This document shows, piece after piece, positions 1 to 10,456 of a DNA stretch of 64,000 bases. Numbering within the stretch: the first letter of the stretch is position 1; the number at the start of each line of letters is the position of its first letter. The stretch lies in contig CP136066.1 in assembly GCA_032622095.1 (NCBI GenBank), positions 51,744,911-51,808,910 of the forward strand, read 5' to 3'. A program made the position numbers and the translations under genes. The notes below the pieces were generated by a model. It was not told the origin of the DNA. It saw nothing but the letters and a program-made list of their open reading frames with translations, and made no database searches. Origin of the DNA: Siphonodentalium dalli (Eukaryota; Mollusca; Scaphopoda; Gadilida; Siphonodentaliidae).

Positions 1-610
1 AATGGGTTCACCTGCTTGTCTAAACTTGCTCTGTCCTTAACGCAGTCCAATATATAACTATCTGGGAGAGAAATATATTGATCATCATCTTGTTCGACAT
101 AATCCGGTCTTCCACCTGTTCGAGAGTTGAAATCTCCTCCCATTATTATTAACGATTTATCACTATATTTTCGTAATTCTGTTTCAACATCTTGAAAAAT
201 TAAGTCATAACTTTTACGTTTATTCCAGTAGGTTGACGATTGTGGTGGAATGTAAATTGAAACGAAGACAATACTGCAATTTTGTTGGAAAATATCACCT
301 TAAAATTCGACACATAACGCGACATCCTCAATATGTCTAACATTTTTAACAGACCCTTCGTATTTTGTCTTATAATAGAATGCAATTCCACCTCTGTAAT
401 TTTCCTGAGCGCTTCTACATAAATCATGACAATTGTGCCAGGTATTTTAATTTGTGTCGCATTTTTGTGCCATGTCTCAGATATGGTTATGAAATCGTAG
501 CGTGTAATTAATTTGAGAAAATTTGGGTCTTCGATTTTGTTTACTAGTCCTTGCGCATTCCATGTTGTGTAACAAAATGTCACATCAGAAGATTGATTTA
601 AGTTAGTCAT
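1..610 (-). pseudogene. LINE ORF2, endonuclease domain (partial, broken)
   Basis: The minus strand encodes the N-terminal half of an exonuclease-endonuclease-phosphatase (EEP) domain, the enzyme that nicks target DNA for a non-LTR retrotransposon. The start reads TTWNAQGLVNK; then come ITISETWH (the E-containing block), RGGIAFYYK, and MGGDFNSRTG (the D-x-N metal-binding block). The reading moves between two frames near position 410, and an in-frame TAA follows VEF near 310, so no complete protein is made. The domain runs off the left edge, so the reverse transcriptase would lie outside the window. It sits downstream of the ORF1 remnant at 924..2933 in the same orientation and probably belongs to the same element. 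About 310 bases without recognisable coding separate the two. Confidence 0.8.
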
Positions 611-923
611 TAATATTTGGAAGTTTTAAAAATATATGTATATACACTGGGGGTCATCGGAGATAATACACGACCAGATAAACATTTACTTCTCTGTTAT
701 ATTAAATGTTTGCGTGAATAGAATATCTTCATTGTATTACAATGGTGGTCTACCACTGAATAATTTTAACTAAATAAAAGTTGTTGCTATAAATCATTAC
801 TGAAACACAAATGCATATATCCAAGGAATGTACTAAACTCGAAAGTTGTTGGTGCAACAAATTAATGTCATATCTTTGTGAAGAAAATTCTGAATTTCTA
901 TAATTATTCGTATTCCGTCTGAA

Positions 924-2078
924 TCACGTGCGAGTGTCCATATTTGTTTGTTTACCGTAACCATAATACCACGATGAATTGTAATGCTGTTGCGCCTGAC
1001 TGTTCGATCTCCAGTTCCTGAGTGGGAGATTTCGCTGATTTCCGTAAGCCTGTGTTTTCCGTGGTCGAAGTACATGTATGTCCTGCCAGTCATTTTCGGT
1101 TACTTGATGCGAATACTTGATATTCTTTGCGAGGACTTTAGTCCCGATCACACTGGGGTGCCAGATGTCGCGGTATAACTCTTCGCGCACTTCCCTTTCC
1201 GAATTGATAAAGTTGTTTGTGTTATCAACATACGTATATCCACGTTGTAAGCAGAGTTCGTAGTATTTGCGGTTTGTCTGTTCTATAGTCCAGTTGATGG
1301 AATCGGAATGCACCGTAGGCAGGACTGATGAGAAGCACACATCTGCCAGTGGCAATTTCCTTTTAAATTCCGCACATAATGCTTCAAGGTCGTTATCAGT
1401 TGTTTCTATACCGTGTCTAAAGCTATTAATTCCAACGTGTATTGTAACTTTTCGCACATTATTGTATTTTGCCGCGTTGTCATCTTCTAACCACATCAAG
1501 AGACCTTTCAACCTTTGACCAGGTCGAACAACGCACTGCACTTTCTCGTTCCCGATTGACAGTTTATATGGGATTAAGTTCCTTATCACAGAGTCACCGA
1601 GAATTAAGTCTACCGAGCCATCACTACTGTTCAGCCGCTCTGGTTCAGTGAAGATTTTTTTAGCATTTTCAAAAGTTTGTATGTCTTCTTCACTTTCGAA
1701 TGGAATTGATTCTAACGACAGGTTTTGATCCACAAAACAATTGAACCTGTTTGAAATAGGAACCTGGATGTTAGCCATCAAGTCTCCGTCACATCTGGTA
1801 GCTTGCGATTCTGCTACATTTATCTCTGATACCGTTGTGATATTCTCTGCATTTTTATCCGTACACTCTTTAGAAGAAATACCGTCTATCATTCCTGATG
1901 TTTTTTCATTTATATCTGCGATCTCTTTTCTCAATTTCAAATGATCAGCTTTCAGACAGATTATATCATTTTTAAGTTCCGTAATTTGATGTTTAAAATC
2001 ATTAGCCTGTTGCGAAAGAAGATTCTTAACATCTACTATAATATGAGTTATAGATTCTTGTTGATCTATCTGTTCCAA
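924..2078 (-). CDS. LINE ORF1, coiled coil plus SGNH/GDSL esterase-like domain
   Basis: This open frame of about 384 codons belongs to a CR1/L2-type LINE ORF1. An N-terminal heptad-like stretch (roughly residues 1-60) is predicted to be a coiled coil. From about residue 158 there is an SGNH hydrolase-like domain: LILGDSVIRNL is the nucleophile block with Ser, HVGINSF sits where the GxND block is expected, and DIWHPS supplies the Asp/His block near the C-terminus. Some CR1/L2-group ORF1 proteins are known to carry such esterase domains. The catalytic Ser, Asp and His are all present; the Asn block is altered (GIN followed by S). The frame is uninterrupted, but the N-terminal part of the protein lies upstream in broken frames, so this is probably not a functional gene copy. 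Confidence 0.8.
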   Translation of the reverse strand: MEQIDQQESITHIIVDVKNLLSQQANDFKHQITELKNDIICLKADHLKLRKEIADINEKTSGMIDGISSKECTDKNAENITTVSEINVAESQATRCDGDLMANIQVPISNRFNCFVDQNLSLESIPFESEEDIQTFENAKKIFTEPERLNSSDGSVDLILGDSVIRNLIPYKLSIGNEKVQCVVRPGQRLKGLLMWLEDDNAAKYNNVRKVTIHVGINSFRHGIETTDNDLEALCAEFKRKLPLADVCFSSVLPTVHSDSINWTIEQTNRKYYELCLQRGYTYVDNTNNFINSEREVREELYRDIWHPSVIGTKVLAKNIKYSHQVTENDWQDIHVLRPRKTQAYGNQRNLPLRNWRSNSQAQQHYNSSWYYGYGKQTNMDTRT

Positions 2079-2129
2079 TTTACTTTCTTCGATGCTGATC
2101 TATAATTCATCTACAGAAGATTTCAATAT

Positions 2130-2933
2130 CTACGTCGATATGAAGTTGCCTTTTGTAACACTGTTTACTTTTTTATTATTCTTTTGACCAAAGCGACTGT
2201 GACCCGTTAAACGTTTAGGAGTGTTGAAGGAAACAGTTGTATTTGGATTCCATTCAATGGGTCGCAGACGGTCATTGATATCCATGTCATGAATAATTGA
2301 AACACTATTTTCAAGTAGGGCGTTGTCATCATTTTCTTTCAATATTTACCGAGATTTTCCCTTTAGGATAAATAACATGAAGAATATCAGAAATCATTTC
2401 AAAATCAGTGTTGAAACCAAGTCGATATACGTCTGGAAGAATATTGGTCAACCACCATGCGATATTAGGTTTAGGTCCCTGTAACATGAGTTTATTTTGT
2501 GTTATAAATGCATGGATAGTAACTTTGCATGACTTTGTTCTCGTTGGTACATTAGTATATCCTCAACTTCAACGTTTTGATTGTCGCAAACAATACGCCA
2601 TACAGCGCCGTTCTTTTCTTTGGACTTACCGCCATCCCAATATTTCTTTGTCAGTCCTGTTTTATATGCCTCGAATCTGGCTGTGTCCATATCAAATGTT
2701 ATGCACCTCCCCTTGTTCTATACCTCAACATTCTCAAAATGACCGACCATTCTGTCATGTTTCCTCTTCGACACCTTGTCTATATCCAGAGAATAATCCC
2801 TTACTTCTTGGTTGGTCGTTACAACGTCAACGATGTCATCTATGTCTTCCCTTGAAGCATCAGACTCCATGTCGCAAAGATCTCCGATGACCATGTCCAG
2901 TAGATTAGTTAGTTTCCGTACATTCCGTAGCAC
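2130..2933 (-). pseudogene. N-terminal part of the esterase-type LINE ORF1 (frameshifted)
   Basis: Minus-strand segments in at least three frame pieces read as one degraded protein upstream of the esterase ORF. The first piece starts near 2933 (MLRNVRKLTN) and has an in-frame TAG after HFENVEV. It then continues through GLTKKYWDGG and AVWRIVCDN. After a frame change near 2510 the text continues as KLMLQGPKPN, WWLTNILPDVYRL and DILHVIYPKGK. A second frame change near 2340 leads into a basic tail. The block resembles a nucleic-acid-binding N-terminal region of LINE ORF1 proteins; that assignment is inference. The Helitron-like array at 2940 begins immediately upstream and may have removed the promoter end of the LINE. 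Confidence 0.55.
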
Positions 2934-2939
2934 GACAAT

Positions 2940-4700
2940 GGGTGATAAATGTATTCCCTACGGAGCAATTTCGGTTTGCGTCCTTCACGTCGCGCGATTA
3001 CGTCATCAATGTGAATGTATCTTGCCCCGGATACGAATTTTATCGGGTCGCAGAGCCCGTGCGACGCCAGCTTCGCGCATGCGCAGACGAGATCTCGGAA
3101 ACGGGTGGAGCTATCGACTTGAAATTTGCTATGTGAATGTAAATTGCCCCGGGTACGAATTTTATCGGGTCGCCGAGCCCGTGCGACGCCAGTTTCGCGC
3201 ATGCGCAGACCAGATCTCGGAAACGGGTGGAGCTATCGACTTGAAATTTGGTTTTTGAATAGCCCGGACAACGTCGGGCTCATCGGCTAGTCTCATATAT
3301 ATTTTGAAGACCTCTGTCTGTATGTTTGTGTGTTTGTCTGTCTGTCTGTCTGTCTGTCATTAATACAAATCTACGATTCTCGACCGATCGGGACGAAACT
3401 TGGTACGTGTGTGTAGTTTGACCAGGCGGTGAACGTTGTCGTATTGGCGAGCCCGTGCGGCGCCCGCTTCGCGCATGCGCAGACGAGATCTCGGAAACGG
3501 GTGGAGCTATCGACTTGAAATTTGCTATGTGAATGTATCTTGCCCCGGATACGAATTTTATCGGGTCGCCGAGCCCGTGCGACACCAGCTTCGCGCATGC
3601 GCAGACGAGATCTCGGAAACGGGTGGAGCTATCGACTTGAAATTTGCTATGTGAATGTATCTTGCCCCGGATACGAATTTTATCGGGTCGCCGAGTCCGT
3701 CCGACGCCAGTTTCGCGCATGCGCAGACCAGATCTCGGAAACGGGTGGAGCTATCGACTTGAAATTTGGTTTTCGAATAGCCCGGACAACGTCGGGCTCA
3801 TCGGCTAGTCTCATATATATTTTGAAGACCTCTGTCTGTCTGTCTGTTTGTTTGTCTGTCTGTCTGTCATTAATACAAATCTACGATTCTCCACCGATCG
3901 GGACGAAACTTGGTACGTGTGTGTAGTTTGACCAGGCGGTGGACGTTGTCGTATTGGCGAGCCCGTGTGGCGCCCGCTTCGCGCATGCGCAGACGAGATC
4001 TCGGAAACGGGTGGAGATATCGACTTGAAATTTGATATGTGAATGTATCTTGCTCCGGATACGAATTTTATCGGGTAGCTGAGCCCGTGCGACGCCAGCT
4101 TCGTGCATGCGCAGACGATATCTCGGAAACGGGTTGAGCTATCGACTTGAAATTTGGTATGTGAATGTATCTTGCCCCGGATACGAATTTTATCTGGTCG
4201 CCGAGCCCGTGCGACGACAGCTTCGCGCATGCGCAGACCAGATCTCGGAAACGGGTGGAGCTATCGACTTGAAATTTGGTTTTTGAATAGCCCGGACAAC
4301 GTCGGGCTCATCGGCTAGTCTCTTATATATTTTGAAGACCTCTGTTTGTCTGTCTGTCTGTATGTCATTTATACAAATCTACGATTCTGGACCGATCGGG
4401 ACGAAACTTGGTACGTGTGTGTAGTTTGACCAGGTGGTCGACATTGTCGTATTGGCGAGCCCGTGCGGCGCCCGCTTCGCGCATGCGACTTGAAATTTGG
4501 TATGTGAATGTATCTTGACCCGGATACGAATTGTATCTGGTCGCCGAGCCCGTGCGACGCCAGCTTCACGCATGCGCAGACCAGATCTCGGAAACGGGTG
4601 GAGCTATCGACTTGAAATTTGGTTTTTGAATAGCCCGGACAACGTCGGGCTCATCGGCTAGTCTAATATATATTTTGGGACTTCTGTTTGTCTGTCTGTT
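2940..4700 (+). repeat. Higher-order tandem array of a Helitron-like (HINE/pearl-type) element
   Basis: The array has two nested levels. A 122-bp core (for example starting 3021 and 3143, and 3539 and 3661) contains the motifs cttgccccggatacg and gagatctcggaaacg. One to three cores plus an upstream YTGT microsatellite and the leader acgaaacttggtacgtg form a larger unit. That unit ends in the hairpin cccggacaacgtcggg followed by ctcatcggctagt. The terminal hairpin occurs near 3269, 3779, 4291 and 4634, giving larger units of about 512, 512 and 343 bp. A hairpin followed by CTAG-like termini and a microsatellite beside tandem cores is the architecture of non-autonomous Helitron/Helentron relatives such as HINEs and bivalve pearl elements. 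The family assignment is inference. Apparent open frames here are by-products of the repeats. Confidence 0.75.
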
Positions 4701-5290
4701 AGCTATGGTCGGGAAAACTGCCGGACGGATTTAGCCCAAACTTGCTATATAAGGGTAAAATCCCAGATGGAATGCCATCGCACCGCTTCTGAGAACATCA
4801 GAGCACTCATTCTCCAATCCCACACCACCGCAATGGGTAGTTCGTGGGTTAATCGCGTGATAGTTAAAGAGCGTTCGTAGCCGCAATGCCGTTGATAAAG
4901 AGCGTGCATGTGTCAAACCGTTACAAAGGAAATATGCATGCATTTCCATTGCATAGAACTCGCTTCTACGAATCTTCCCAAGGCTGGCAAAATTGTTAAT
5001 AAATGCGTTTATGTCTCTTCGATAATTGCCTAATACAATTAAAGCGTGGAGTCTGTCAATTTTCCCCATGAAAAATCGAATTATACGACCACCGGGTTCG
5101 AGATATGTTATTATTTCAGACATCGTCATTTTTGTCACTCGAAATCACTCACTCGATTCGGCGTCATTTCATCCCTTGTGAGGCCTTCTAAAATTATGTC
5201 TTCACTTCCCAGTTATGCCCCAGGGTGTGGACTATGAGGAGAGATTTATTGCAAGTCATAAGATATTTTTTATTGCCCGGGAAGAATACT
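4701..5290. other. Intergenic, no supported gene
   Basis: No coding or RNA gene is supported here. The left part (4705-4760) carries a sequence similar in style to the leader of the adjacent array (gacggatttagcccaaac). At 4865 and 4899 there are two copies of a motif aaagagcg that recurs elsewhere in the window (24744, 51766 complement, 59033, 60739). The right end abuts the truncation point of the next LINE. Confidence 0.5.
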
Positions 5291-6784
5291 TATTAGTTGA
5301 TTCCAATTTCAGTTATCGTATCATTACATTTTTGTGTGAACACCGGTAGATTGCAAGAGGAATCGTCAAGGAATGAGTTAGCAATGAAGGCATTATTAAG
5401 CATCGATGCTTTGGTTTGATCGTCAGTTTCAAGATTGCCATCATAATCGATGAGAGGGGGGATAGCGTCTTTATGTTTGTTTTGCATAATTTCGTTGATG
5501 CTAAGCCAAAAATAGTTTGGGGAAGGTTGGTCTTTGACAGTATTCTGGAGATGTTCCTCGTATTGGGCCCTTGCGTACTTTTTCATATTGTTGACCGTGT
5601 TTCGAACTTTTTTGAATTTCGCCCAGTCTATGTCCTTTTTGGATTTTATCGCAATCTTACGTAGCCTGTCTCTTCTTCGAATCATCGATCGTAATTCTGA
5701 TGTGAACCAATGTTTGTCTTTGGGCCTGATCAATATTTTAGATTGAGGAACAGTTTGATCCATAATTTCAAGGAATTTCGAAGTAAAAATTTCAGTCGCT
5801 GTGTCAATATTAGGAGCTATTTCAATTGAGCGTAACCATTCTGGGTCACGGATGAGTTCCATTGCTTGTTCATAATTGCCTTTTTCGTAGTTTCTGACCA
5901 ATCGAGAAAATGGACCATTACTGCTATACTCGTATTTCAAATATGCTATTACCGCATAGTGATCTGAGATAGATCTGCCGAAGTCAATCACTTCTGATTC
6001 ACATGATGTGACAGTGCTGTTCACTATGATGGGGTCGAGAAGTGTCGATGTTGTCGATGTAACTCTGGTTGGAGTTTTAATGATGACCCGAAGGCTATAG
6101 TAGGAAATTATTTCATTGATTTTTGAGGATGGGTCCAAGGCATTAGAATTAAAGTCACCAGTTACAACCATGGGTATATTAAGATCTAGTGCATCCGCTA
6201 TAGACTGATCAAGTAGTTCCCAGTATCGCTCGTGACAAAATTGGTCAGAGCGATATGACACACATAAAAGATCTGCACCTCAGTTTGAACCACAGGACTG
6301 AGTCATCGAATTCGAGAGAGGGCATACGTTCGAAGATCAGGTTATTTGCGAAATAAACGGCAATACCTCCCCCGTAGCTCGAACCGTCATGTCTTACTGG
6401 ATCAGAGAACCCTTCGAGCTGTATGTTCGTTGTTGGAAATGTTGCGTCAATGTGGGTTTCGGTGAAACATAATATATCATGGTCGTCGATTTCATCGAAT
6501 ATTTTAAACAGTTTATTTCGGATACTTCGTATGTTCAAGTGGAAAATAGAGACGGAGTGATTGTCTGAGTGGACCTGGCCAGTATCAGGGCCGGGGTTCA
6601 ATTCTAGGGAACCGCTGCATACCACGAGTGTTGTTAATAGTAATATTAATCTAATTGAGCTAATCCCGAAAGCGAGTTTAATGATACGACATTTGGGGAG
6701 CGATGGCGTTTTCTGTGAACCGTTTCGTCTAGAAAATTGGAAGGTCCCTATTGTTATTCTCCACGTAGTTAGTTCAACTCCCAT
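5291..6784 (-). pseudogene. LINE ORF2, 5' half: 2A-like N-terminus plus EEP endonuclease; reverse transcriptase missing
   Basis: The N-terminus has a hydrophobic run (IRLILLLTTLVVCSG) ending in SLELNPGPD, which resembles the 2A-peptide/signal signature (E-x-NPGP) of some CR1-like retrotransposons. The EEP endonuclease follows: FHLNIRSIRNK, ILCFTETHID, SSYGGGIAVYF, VTGDFNSNALD and SISDHYAV, with metal-binding and catalytic Asn, Glu, Asp and His in place. One frame break lies near 6260 in a short GT run and is equivalent to loss of two bases. After the endonuclease a linker continues to about residue 320 of the second piece, with a conserved YFWLSINEIMQNK block, then stops at 5291. The RT domain that should follow is absent. 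Losing the 3' rather than the 5' end is unusual for LINE insertions and suggests a later deletion or rearrangement. Confidence 0.85.
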
Positions 6785-8495
6785 GGGAAACTGTGTTCAA
6801 AGGGTTAATGTCATGTGATTCCAATAGGGACCTATGTAAAATGATAATTCCAGAGTGGGTTTCCCGCCACTGCCATTGCCACAAAACGTACAGTTTACAG
6901 TCGGTGCAAATATAAACAAGAACATATGTGAGTAGAATAGTAAATGTAGGTGTTGACACACGTTTTGACGTAGACGTGTGCGTCATCGTGGGTGGAATGA
7001 GGCAACTATATGTCAGTCGGGATGATTATGAATAATATTATTTTAACAGTGCTTAATAATACAAGTGTTGTGCAATCCTATATGATCTGTAATCTGCGAA
7101 GGGAGTTATAAGAACAATGTTTACTTTATAGTTTGCGGTTGGGGGGGGGGGCAACGCGCGGCAGACAGATCACAATCAGACCAAAACAACCACGAGACAA
7201 TGCCAGGCCCGCACGACGCCTCGGACATTGTAGCTGCCACCCATTTGAAAGACGAGCCTGAGTTTGTGGTGACATACATGCCAGTCCTTCATACCAGTAC
7301 ATGTGCGCTCGCTGATTAATGTGTATTTGCTTCAATTGGCCATACAATTGATAAATATCACGCAAATAAGGTATTAGCAGCTCAGTACATAGCAGCTACA
7401 ATATTCGAATCGCCGCGCAAATCCAACACCTTCCCACGACTATCCAAATCCGACCATGACCCATCCACCGTGCGTCACACCCCCCCAACCCCGCAATATA
7501 TTGACACAAGCATAAAACCTGAGAGAAGGCCGCATTCAATTATGACCGATTCGGCGTGTAACACTGATGTCAACTCCGCGGGTAGTCTGCATGTTGAAAA
7601 CGGTCGGCGAAGGTAGAAAGGACGGGCTTATTATGAAGGAGGGATGTTTATTGACTATACCGAGGTCGTTTAATGAGTTTTGTTCTCTTGATATATAACC
7701 TTTGTTTTATTTATAACTTATGTCTATATAGTGTTAAATTTTAAGCGTTTTGGTGATCACCGTGGTCGTGAAGATGATTTAAATCCGTATTGAGGACAGG
7801 CTGTACTCCTAAAATTAGTAGATTCTACCGTTCTGCCCTGGCGAGCGGAATCCCCCACGTGTATCGCGATTTTTGCAGTTGTTGATAATTTGGGATCGTC
7901 CTTACCGAGGGATGCTTTAGATAGAACAATTTCAAGTCTAGCTTATATTAACTTCCCATTTTCGGTGGAAATTCTAGTGATAGGTATATATGAGAGACAG
8001 CGTACTTAGAAAGACAATAAATCAATGAAATTATGGGTTTTTGTTTGAAGTTGTAGTCTTGCAGATATCTCTATATGACTGCACATCCCTGAATATTTAA
8101 ATGGAAACTCCGTAAACTTTGGTGTCGAAAATCTCTGGTCATAAATCAAATGTCCTGGAGGACGACTAGACTAGTTAATTGTGTTTTGACTCCAGTGGAT
8201 TATTAGGAAAAGCGAGGTTTGTTAATGTGACTTTTCTGGGTTTTAGTTCTGCATTCGAGGGTTTTGTGCATATAGTACATTTCATTAAAGGCAGTTTTGA
8301 TACATTCGGCAATGATTTGTGGTAACACAGTCGCTAGAAATTTCGGGGAACACGCCACCGGGTATTGGTCGAAGGTCGCGTTTTGCTATATATTTTAATT
8401 AGTTACCTTTGGACGAGTTGACTCTTGTTTGTCTGATAATTTAGAGTGTTATTATTTATTAATTATTGGGGGGGGTGATCCATGACAGGTGTCCG
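6785..8495. other. Intergenic, no gene recognised
   Basis: No coherent coding frame is supported. A poly-G run lies at 7141-7152 and another G run at 8468-8475. Short open frames on both strands lack protein-like features. The right limit is the 5' LTR of the retrotransposon at 8496; the last four bases (tccg, 8492-8495) form its target-site duplication. Confidence 0.5.
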
Positions 8496-8966
8496 TGTAG
8501 AGTAATCACCCCTACCCCTTCTTATTCAAGGGACGTGATAGTACATACTAAACATATCCATCTTACCTATGGGGGAGACAGAATATAATCGAACTATAGT
8601 GACCCCAACCAAATTGCCAAGGTCATACTCGGAGAGGCCGCGACCTATGAGTTATGCAAGTCTAACCACAAAGGAAGGAAGTATTAGGTAATAATTCCAG
8701 TTCACCCATGGGTCAGTACAGACAAAGAGATGCACTAATGACTGCTACCAGTCATTAGCGATATATAAACCAGACATTAATCTACTCTTCAATCAGTTTC
8801 GGCTCTTTAGACTAATTGGCAGATGTCAACATCCACCCGCTAAATTAATAAGCGGCGTTCCTGTCTTTCCATCCATCCAAGATTTGATTCATAACATTGC
8901 TGTTGACTATACATTGATATTAGATGTGAATAAATGATATACAAGAACTGACTTCATTCTTCCACA
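8496..8966 (+). repeat. 5' LTR
   Basis: This 471-bp LTR matches 12736..13206 except at about four positions. It holds a short palindrome in its middle (tgactgctaccagtcatta, near 8740). A candidate TATA-like stretch gatatataaacc lies at 8759-8770, and gtgaataaatgata (AATAAA-type polyadenylation signal) lies near 8927. U3, R and U5 borders cannot be fixed without transcript data. Confidence 0.92.
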
Positions 8967-8975
8967 TAGATGAAA

Positions 8976-8991
8976 TGGTACCGTGATGCAG
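8976..8991 (+). promoter_or_regulatory. Candidate primer-binding site
   Basis: The stretch tggtaccgtgatgcag begins nine bases after the LTR. It opens with TGG, as expected for pairing with the CCA end of a tRNA. The spacing is longer than usual and I could not match it to a specific tRNA, so this is tentative. Confidence 0.3.
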
Positions 8992-9067
8992 TTCTGCTAA
9001 GCACGATACAACGAAGTCCTAACGATGACAGCCAAACAAAGAAGAGAAGCATGTATAAATTACTACA

Positions 9068-9355
9068 GAAGATTGCAGCCAAAACAAAGAAAAACTTTAT
9101 AAATTGCTACAGAAGATTGAAGCCAAAAACAAAGAAAAACTTTATAAATTGCTAAAGAAGATCGCAGCCAAGACAAAGACAACTTTATAAATTGCTAAAG
9201 AAGATTGCAGCCAAAACAAAGAAAAACTTTATAAATTGCTATAGAAGATTGCAGCCAAAACAAAGAAAAACTTAATAAATTGCTAAAGAAGATCGCAGCC
9301 AAGACAAAAAGAAACTTTATAAATTGCTTATGAAGATCGCAGCCAAAAGAAGATA
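9068..9355 (+). repeat. Tandem repeat of about 44 bp in the retrotransposon leader
   Basis: About seven imperfect copies carry the motif gaagattgcagccaaaac followed by aaagaaaaactttat. Copies begin near 9068, 9112, 9157, 9200, 9244, 9288 and 9331. The array is purine- and A-rich on the plus strand. It lies between the candidate primer-binding site and the gag-start-like frame, so it would be in the untranslated leader of the genomic RNA. Confidence 0.8.
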
Positions 9356-9587
9356 ACATAAACGAAAAAGAAGACAAGAACAAAATAGACAATTTGCACT
9401 CAACAGTTGTGACAGTCAGTTTATTCATTGGATTCGGTGAGTCAAACTTTTTCATTTTTGCCAGATGTGCGTTTTCACACCTTGTTAGAGGCTTGATTAT
9501 TAACACCCAATTCCACCCTAAAATTTTCGCGTGGTATGGCCCTTGCCCCCAAACAATTTTTAAATCAAACACATTTAATTAACTTTC

Positions 9588-9755
9588 ATGGAACCACCGC
9601 CACCCGAATCCGTAGAATATTCTAATCAAGATAGTTTATTTAATCGAAATTTCAATATGGAACGAGAATGCCACCTACACGCGGCCAGTAATTCAAACAA
9701 GTCAAAACGAAACGAAACGAAAACAGTAAAGGTAAAATACCGGAATTTCCCATAG
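9588..9755 (+). CDS. Short frame, possible remnant of a gag N-terminus
   Basis: An ATG at 9588 opens a 55-codon frame (MEPPPPESVEYSNQDS...) that ends in TAG at 9753. It precedes the integrase remnant and overlaps it in another frame. Its position, the first ATG after the leader repeats, would suit the start of gag, with the rest deleted and pol joined on. No Gag domain can be recognised, so the identity is inference only. Confidence 0.3.
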   Translation: MEPPPPESVEYSNQDSLFNRNFNMERECHLHAASNSNKSKRNETKTVKVKYRNFP

Positions 9756-10456
9756 GTTCCCAGGTCTATGTTAAGAATCACAGACAAACCCATAAACTAG
9801 GTATGAAATATGATCCATTTTGGGTGATAATTAAACAAACAGGACCAGTTTCGTATGTAATTCGTAATCAAATTACAGGCAGTTTATCTAAAAGTCATGC
9901 CAAACATTTAAAATTAGCGACGACTAAATGGCATACACCACAATTACAAGAGAACCAGAAAGTTCGAAAAAGCAGATTTGTATTCCCACATAATTCATCA
10001 ACACAAAGCTCAGATGCTGACATATCGAGTAATAGTAACAATTCGGACACCGAAAAGGAGAACCGTGAAACAGCCCCCTTAACACAGTTAATACGACAAA
10101 ACCGCGTCATCCCGGACGGATCGGATTCAAATGAACCAGTGCCCCTACCAGAGATGGCACATAAGTTAATAGCATCAAAACGCGAACATGAAAAACAATC
10201 ATTTTCATCAACCGAACCATACAACCCTTATGATATGCTAACTCAAAACGATGAAGCAAAAATGTACAATGCAAGTTCATCAACCGAGCCATACAATCCG
10301 TATGACATGTCAACCCGACAATTAGTACAACAAAACAAGCGTAAAAGCAAGTCCAGTTGCGATACATATAACATGTCAACCGAAAATTATGATCCTTTCG
10401 ATATAACCACTCAAACCGACAAAAATAGCACAGACGAACAGAGCATGTCGATATAG
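9692..10456 (+). pseudogene. pol remnant: integrase C-terminal (GPF/Y-like) region and tail
   Basis: This frame is open from the base after a TAA at 9689 to TAG at 10454. It has an SH3-like integrase C-terminal module: EFPIGSQVYVKNHRQTHKLG, then KYDPFWVIIKQTGPVSYVI and KSHAKHLKL. This matches the usual pattern (G-x-x-V-x-V-K, then P-F-x-V-x-x-x-x-G-P-x-S-Y, then H-x-x-x-L-K) of Ty3/gypsy integrase ends. The tail (from about codon 85) is hydrophilic and rich in Ser, Asn, Asp and Gln, with a repeated motif TEPYNPYDM seen twice and a variant ENYDPFDITT. No HHCC finger and no DDE catalytic core are present, so it is enzymatically dead. Its upstream join near 9690-9740 lies in an A-rich cgaaacgaaac run that may mark the deletion point. 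Confidence 0.75.

Noticed and set aside
3280-4573. Several 60-146 codon frames with shared RRPDKIRIRGKIHSH-like text
   Set aside because: These are translations of the 122-bp core repeat and occur in both orientations, so they carry no coding evidence.
4731-5138. 135-codon minus-strand frame
   Set aside because: It starts at a non-ATG or internal position, crosses repeat-derived sequence and lacks any domain text.
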